Origin: Desmodesmus armatus
Lineage: Eukaryota > Chlorophyta > Chlorophyceae > Sphaeropleales > Scenedesmaceae
Direction: 5' to 3'
Assembly (NCBI GenBank): GCA_007449985.2
Contig: VIIQ02000201.1
Coordinates: forward strand, 42,134 to 106,133
Length of the DNA stretch: 64,000 bases
Positions 58,683-64,000 of this stretch are shown in pieces. Below the pieces are notes generated by a model, which saw only the letters and a list, made by a program, of their open reading frames with translations, was not told the DNA's origin and searched no databases. The position numbers and the translations under genes are program-made. Numbering within the stretch: the stretch's first letter is position 1; each line of letters starts with the position of its first letter.

Positions 58683-58760
58683 TGCACAAATAAAGATCAA
58701 GTGTAGAGAGTACCGCTTTGCGGTGAAAGTATCTACTTGTAACACCCCCCCCCCCCAAAA
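58683..58760 (-). repeat. Dispersed G-tract/TTACAA element, inverted copy
   Basis: On the + strand: ATCAAGTGTAGAGAGTACCG, CTTTGCGGTGAAAGTATC, TACTTGTAAC and a C tract. This is the reverse complement of the 32367 copy and almost identical to it, including the neighbouring G tract. Confidence 0.65.
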
Positions 58761-60485
58761 AAAGGGGCTGCACACCCCCCACCCCACCACAAGACACACC
58801 ACCCGTCGCCGCACACGGACATCCAGACACAAGAACACCAGCCGCCAAAGGGAATCCCCCAAAGATATCACGCAAAATGTCCCCAAGTGAAGGCCCAGAT
58901 ATAGGGATGTTGGGCGATCCTCATTGGTGTGAGGCTTTGCCTCGGCCCCCCGGCAGTTTGGGTTCGCCTGATTGCTGTGTGTGTGGCCAGCCGGTGGGAT
59001 TACGCCCCCCTGGTAAAACAAAAAAGGGAAGGCCCAGGAGCAGGGCTGACACACAGCCGTTGGCACAGACATGCACTCACGTGAGCGTCCACGACTACCC
59101 CCCCCCCTCTGGAAGTGTAGTCCCAACGGCGGGGCTGGATGCACACCACGCCAGCAATCACTAGCCAGCAAACAATCAGCAACTGCAGCCGTCTGGCCAG
59201 CACGCACAGTGCCTTGGAGAGACTCTCTCCACTGACAGCCCCATCCCCACTGTCGCCCCCTGGTGCAACAGCCTCAACCAACCTAACCATCAACCCTCCA
59301 TATGTTGCGCCGTGTACGGCGTACGGTGTGTCAATCAATTGCTGTGTCAATCAATTGCTGCTGAGCCGCACAGTAGGCAGCCACTAACCAGCAATCAAAA
59401 TGCTGCCGCCGGCGCTGCACGTTTGCTGGCCTTGACCTTGCTGTAGCGGCACCCCCACCCCCTTCCGAATGAAATAGTAGTAGTATCGCCCTTGTGGCCG
59501 ATTGTAACTCAAGACAGGACCTGCAGCAGTAGCCCCCGCACAGCAAGCTGCCCCCCTCCCTACTGCAGCAGCAGCAGCACACATGTAAGCCGAGCTTGAT
59601 ATCAAGCACACTAACAGCACCAACTGCGGGGTTGCTATCACAGATCACTGGTGAGGTGGTAAGCCCCGCTGTACCACCTGCTGCTGCTGCTGCTGCTGCT
59701 GACAGCTGATCCAGGGGTAACCCCCAAAACCAGCACAGAGAAGCGTCCGTCTACAAACACGGGACTTATCCACACTGTTCACGTAAGGCACACACCCTGA
59801 ACCCTGCGCAATAGTAAGCTCAACCTAAACCCTGCGCATTAGTCACCAAAAAGCTCTGTGACTAATCACCGTGCCAGCACATGACACATGCGTTAGGAGC
59901 ACCCCGAGAGGACAGCATCACCCCAAGCAGCAATCCTACTAAGTCAGAACTCTGCTGCGTCACGATCGCCACCGCTGCTGCTGCTGTGCTGATGTTCAGC
60001 ACCCACCAAGCCCCCAGCACACGATCACAGGCAACAACAAGATAATAAGAGAGGCCACATGGCTAGTCCCCTGCATTGGCGGTGGCTTCAAAAGCATCAA
60101 CAACTGCACAGAAAAGCTTATCACCGGGCCGACACAGAGCACAAGCAGCAGACCAGCAATGGACCCAGCACTTCACTTAACCCCCACTGCAAGCGCATCA
60201 ACGCAACTTGCTGAGCAGCGTCACCTTCAAACACACATGCATACACTTTCCATGCACACGACAATGTTTGACTGTCCTTGTAGGACTGAACGCAGTGTGT
60301 CCCCTAGACTCCCATCGCAATCCATCTGTCCACACACATCCAAAAAGCCCCTACAGGCTAATGTCACACTTTCTCACTCCCTCACTCCTCACACCCGCGT
60401 GACACACGGTCACACTTTCACTGCAGCACCTGACTCAGCAGTACCCAGGTCACCGCCATCACCACCAGCAGCACAAACACATCAG
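58761..60485 (+). other. No gene seen
   Basis: A/C-rich spacer with CAG triplet runs (for example 59680-59700) and degenerate telomeric strings (CCCTGAACCCTGCGC near 59794, CCTAAACCCTGCGC near 59825). No exon could be supported. Confidence 0.4.
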
Positions 60486-61013
60486 TCACTCTGGGGGCAG
60501 ACCACTGCTGCTGCTGCTGCTGCGGTCCCAGGCATCCACAGCAGCTAGCAATGCAACCTCGTCTACATCCCCCTCAGCAGCAGCAGCAGCAGCAGCAGCA
60601 GGTCCCTTCACCTGTTGCTGCTGCTGCTGCTGCACTGCGCCTGCTGTCAGCAAGCTTGAGCGCCCGCTGCTGCCACTGCTGCTGCTGCTGCTGCCACTGC
60701 TGCCACTGCTGCTGCCACTGCTGCTACCACCGAAGCCCTCCCCACAGTGTGTCTCCTCCCCCACCCCCACCACTGCTGCTGCTGCCGCTGCTGTTCCGGA
60801 AGCTTTGCAGTACTTCCCATAGCCCCAATCCCAGCCTTCCTTAGCAGCCGCCATTGCTGCCACTGCTGCCACCTCCAACTTGTCCAAGGTTGGCAAGCCG
60901 CCACTGCTGCCGTTGCTGCCGCCGCTGCTGCCGCCATTGCTGCCATCTAGGCCTGGTGCCACGCTGGCCGCAGCAGCGGCAGCACTGCTGCTGCTGCTGT
61001 TGGCTGCCTGCAT
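60486..61013 (-). CDS. Possible exon, Ser/Gly/Ala/Gln low-complexity protein
   Basis: A 175-codon frame on the minus strand made largely of Ser, Gly, Ala and Gln runs. It has two less repetitive islands: L-P-T-L-D-K-L-E-V-A-A-V-A-A-M and D-V-D-E-V-A-L-L-A-A-V-D-A-W-D. The islands hint at a real exon, but CTG-triplet DNA opens such frames by chance. No splice partners were found. Confidence 0.25.
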   Translation of the reverse strand: MQAANSSSSSAAAAAASVAPGLDGSNGGSSGGSNGSSGGLPTLDKLEVAAVAAMAAAKEGWDWGYGKYCKASGTAAAAAAVVGVGEETHCGEGFGGSSSGSSSGSSGSSSSSSGSSGRSSLLTAGAVQQQQQQQVKGPAAAAAAAAEGDVDEVALLAAVDAWDRSSSSSSGLPPE

Positions 61014-61239
61014 GTCTCGCCACCACTGCGTCGCTTACGTGCCTGTTGATAAGCAAGGGCAGCAACGAAAGCCGTGACAGCAACAGCAGCAGTGTCGGGG
61101 TTTGAGACTCAAGCTCAATGTCTCACACACACAGAGGCCCAACCAAGATGCATTACTAAGGCCCACGCCTACGAAGCATTATTGCGAAGCTTTGCTCTTG
61201 CTGGTTGTGTCAACACAATGTCCGACATAATCATCGACA

Positions 61240-61870
61240 CCCACACCCACCTCAAAGCAAGTACTCTGCATACGCTGGCAGCAGCAGCCCCAGCACAACC
61301 TGCACATGCGCCAGCACAGCCACACAGCCGCTGTCGCCGGCGGCTGCAGCACTGCTGCCAGCCGCCGCAGCCGCCGCCGGGCGTGGGACGCCAATTGTTG
61401 CCAGCAGCTGTCCTCCCAGTGTCCCCCCCCAAAAAACGTAATGTACCCCCCTGAAACATAGAACACCGACACCCACACCCACCTCAAAGCAATACTTGGC
61501 ATACGCCGGCAGCAGCAGCCCCAGCACAACCTGCACATACGCCAGCACAGCCACGCAGCCGCCGCAGCCGCCGGGGGCCGCGGGACGCCCATTGCTGCCA
61601 GCAGCTGCCCTGCGAGTGTGCCCCCCCCCCTCTTAAAAATGTATTTCAACCCCCTGAAACATAGAACACCACACCCACACCCACCTCAAAGCAGTACTTG
61701 GCATACACCGGCAGCAGCAGCCCCAGCACAACCTGCACATATGCCAGCACAGCCACGCAGTCGCTGCCGGCAGCACTGCTGCCAGCCGCCGCAGCCGCCG
61801 CAGCAGCCGGCGGCCGTGGGACGCCCACTGCTGCCAGCAGCTGTCCTGCGAGTGTGTCGCCCACCCCCGA
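61240..61870 (+). repeat. Three tandem units of about 200-235 bp
   Basis: Each unit carries CACCCACACCCACCTCAAAGCA, GGCAGCAGCAGCCCCAGCAC and GACGCCMATTGYTGCCAGCAG, starting near 61240, 61470 and 61672. Between units there is CCCCCTGAAACATAGAACACC. Confidence 0.85.
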
Positions 61871-62059
61871 ATGGTCTGCAGGAGAGCAGTGCCGCTGCGC
61901 ACGCCGGCATTGTGGAGCAGACTGTGGGGGCTAGGGTGGCCATGTAGAGCGCTGTGGAGGCGGCCTGCATCACACGGAGTTGGACGGATGATTGGATATA
62001 GTGTGAATACACACAGCACGATCGTACTGGCTGGACTCAAGCTCAGTGTCTTGCACGCA

Positions 62060-62165
62060 CGCACACACTACACACATGCACGCACACACACCGTCGACAT
62101 GTACACACGCCACACATGTACACACGCACACATGTACACACGCACACATGTACACAAGCACGTAC
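62060..62165 (+). repeat. ACAC/CATGTACACACG simple repeat
   Basis: Cytosine/adenine-rich simple repeats with three copies of CATGTACACACGCACA. Confidence 0.9.
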
Positions 62166-62435
62166 ACTTGCTGGAGAGACTGTCTGATGGCTAAGTGTCT
62201 GAGTGGTGCTAGTCATGCACCCAACACACAAGGGTTGCCATGGAGAGGGCTGTGCGGGCTGCTCAGGTCAAACTTTCACGAGTGCATCTTATGAGTGTGG
62301 TGTAGTGCATTACATCACACCCATCCTTGACTGCTGGGGAGGAGAGCGCCCCCACCACCTTGACATGCATCAAAGGAACATACGCTACTGTTGCTTGCCC
62401 TCCAGACCCCCCCCCCCCACTCCCACACCCACAAA

Positions 62436-63011
62436 CAGCATCCACCACCATACCTGCATCACCACATGTGTCACTAATGCTTGCCAAGCACCCCTTCCCT
62501 CTGCCCTCCCGAGCCCCCCCCCCCCCCCCCCCACACACACACAGCGTCCGGCGCCCCCCCCACACACCACACACAGCATCCACCAACGCACCTGCATCAC
62601 CACATGTGTCACTGATGCTTGCCAAGCACCCCTTCCCTCTGCCCTCCCGAGCCCCCCCCCCCCCCCCACCGCACACACAGCGTCCGCCCCCCCCCCCCAA
62701 ACACACACACAGCATCCACCAACGCACCTGCATCACCACATGTGTCACTGATGCTTGCCAAGCACCCTTCCCTCTGCCCTCCCGAGCCCCCCTCCCCCCC
62801 CCCCCCCCCCCCCCCACCGCGCACACAACACAGCGTCCGCCCCCCCCCCCCCACACACACACACAGCATCCACCAACGCACCTGCATCACCACATGTGTC
62901 ACTGATGCTTGCCAAGCACCCCTTCCCTCTGCCCTCCCGAGCCCCCCCCCACCCCCCCACCCCCCCCCCCACCCACCCCCCCCCCCCCCCCCACACACAC
63001 ACAGCGTCCGC

Positions 63012-63042
<31 letters not shown>

Positions 63043-63585
63043 AGCATCCACCAACGCACCTGCATCACCACATGTGTCACTGATGCTTGCCAAGCACCCC
63101 TTCCCTCTGCCCTCCCGAGCCCCCCCCCCCCCCCCCACACACAGCGTCCGCCCCCCCCCCCCCCCCACACACACACACACCACAGCATCCACCAACGCAC
63201 CTGCATCACCACATGTGTCACTGATGCTTGCCAAGCACCCCTTCCCTCTGCCCTCCCGAGCCCCCCCCCCCCCACCCCACCCCCCCCACCCCACCCCACA
63301 CACAGCGTCCCCCCCCCCCCCCCCCCACACACACACAGCATCCACCAACGCACCTGCATCACCACATGTGTCACTGATGCTTGCCAAGCACCCCTTCCCT
63401 CTGCCCTCCCGAGCCCCCCCCCACCCCCCCCACAGCGTCCCCCCCCCCCCCCCCACACACACCACACACACAGCATCCACCAACGCACCTGCATCACCAC
63501 ATGTGTCACTGATGCTTGCCAAGCACCCCTTCCCTCTGCCCTCCCGAGCCCCCCCCCCCCCCCCCCACCGCGCACACAGCGTCCG

Positions 63586-63616
<31 letters not shown>

Positions 63617-64000
63617 AGCATCCACCAACGCACCTGCATCACCACATTGTCACTGATGCTTGCCAAGCACCCCTTCCCTCTGCCCTCCCGAGCCCCCCCC
63701 CCCACCCCCCCCACCCCCCCCCCCACCCCCACCCCCCCCCCCCCCCACCCACACACAGCGTCCGCCCCCCCCCCACACCACACACAGCATCCACCAACGC
63801 ACCTGCATCACCACATGTGTCACTGATGCTTGCCAAGCACCCCTTCCCTCTGCCCTCCCGAGCCCCCCCCCCCACCCCACACACAGCGTCCGCGTCCGCC
63901 CCCCCCCCCCCCCCCCCCACACACACACACAGCATCCACCAACGCACCTGCATCACCACATGTGTCACTGATGCTTGCCAAGCACCCCTTCCCTCTGCCC
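62436..64000 (+). repeat. Satellite of 135-178-bp units with variable poly-C tracts, running off the window
   Basis: Eleven unit starts (AGCATCCACCAACGCACC or variant) lie at 62436, 62575, 62711, 62865, 63043, 63184, 63337, 63472, 63617, 63786 and 63931. Each has an almost invariant 85-bp part ending TGCCCTCCCGAG, a C tract, ACACAGCGTCC, a second C tract and CA repeats. Length differences come from the C and CA tracts. Confidence 0.95.

Noticed and set aside
60551..61649. Long Cys/Ala/Pro-rich frames on both strands
   Set aside because: CTG/CAG and GCC triplet DNA opens all frames. Only the minus-strand frame at 60486-61013 was kept, as a low-confidence exon.
62203..63971. Several 90-300-aa Pro/His- or Gly-rich frames at the right edge
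   Set aside because: They arise from the poly-C satellite. Their frames shift from copy to copy with C-tract length.
62436..64000. CRISPR-like pattern of conserved core with variable spacers
   Set aside because: The variable parts are C and CA tracts of differing length, not unique spacers, and the context is eukaryotic.

Overview
The window looks like nuclear DNA of a unicellular green alga (Chlorophyta). The host parts are GC-rich, full of CAG/CTG triplets, poly-C/poly-G tracts and minisatellites. They hold small exons bounded by GT..AG introns, and interstitial repeats of the plant/algal telomere unit TTTAGGG. The exact species cannot be read from the sequence.

Layout. (1) 1-3624 and 21806-27380 are two halves of one tandem exon array. 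Its core is a 420-bp unit holding a 180-nt exon with phase-1 boundaries on both sides, so every extra copy splices in frame. On the left it is embedded in 1,206-bp units with two further exons. The array runs in phase into unique exons up to about 32366, so 1-32366 reads as one large host gene. (2) An 18.2-kb segment, 3625-21805, interrupts a single exon copy of that array. Its backbone is AT-rich viral DNA that best fits a Polinton-like virus (small dsDNA, preplasmiviricot type). It carries a GIY-YIG nuclease with a zinc finger, small putative virion proteins, a primase/SF2-helicase fusion, a tyrosine recombinase, and three copies of a TATA-plus-hairpin module. Most viral genes are broken by frameshifts or insertions. 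(3) The viral DNA has been hit by a nearly 7-kb LINE with an intact 1,788-aa ORF (about 8476-15350), a 1-kb element with 12-bp terminal inverted repeats (17024-18043), and a 0.1-kb LINE tail (about 20131-20234). The first two split one primase-helicase gene into three pieces.

(4) 33797-42362 holds three recognisable or plausible host genes on the + strand: an ARL2BP/BART-domain protein (six exons), a TMEM14-family membrane protein (three exons) and a coiled-coil protein (four exons). A fourth gene (49917-51930, at least two exons) encodes a 613-aa or longer protein of unknown function with an Ala/Pro/Gly repeat region. (5) The remaining tens of kilobases are largely non-coding. They contain minisatellites, poly-C satellites, a foldback hairpin, dispersed G-tract elements and telomeric repeat insertions.

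The two signals I consider most worth attention are the virus captured inside a symmetric-exon array, and several telomere-repeat insertions flanked by short direct duplications. Two of the latter have head-to-head telomeric repeats, as expected if telomerase extended both ends of a staggered double-strand break before joining.
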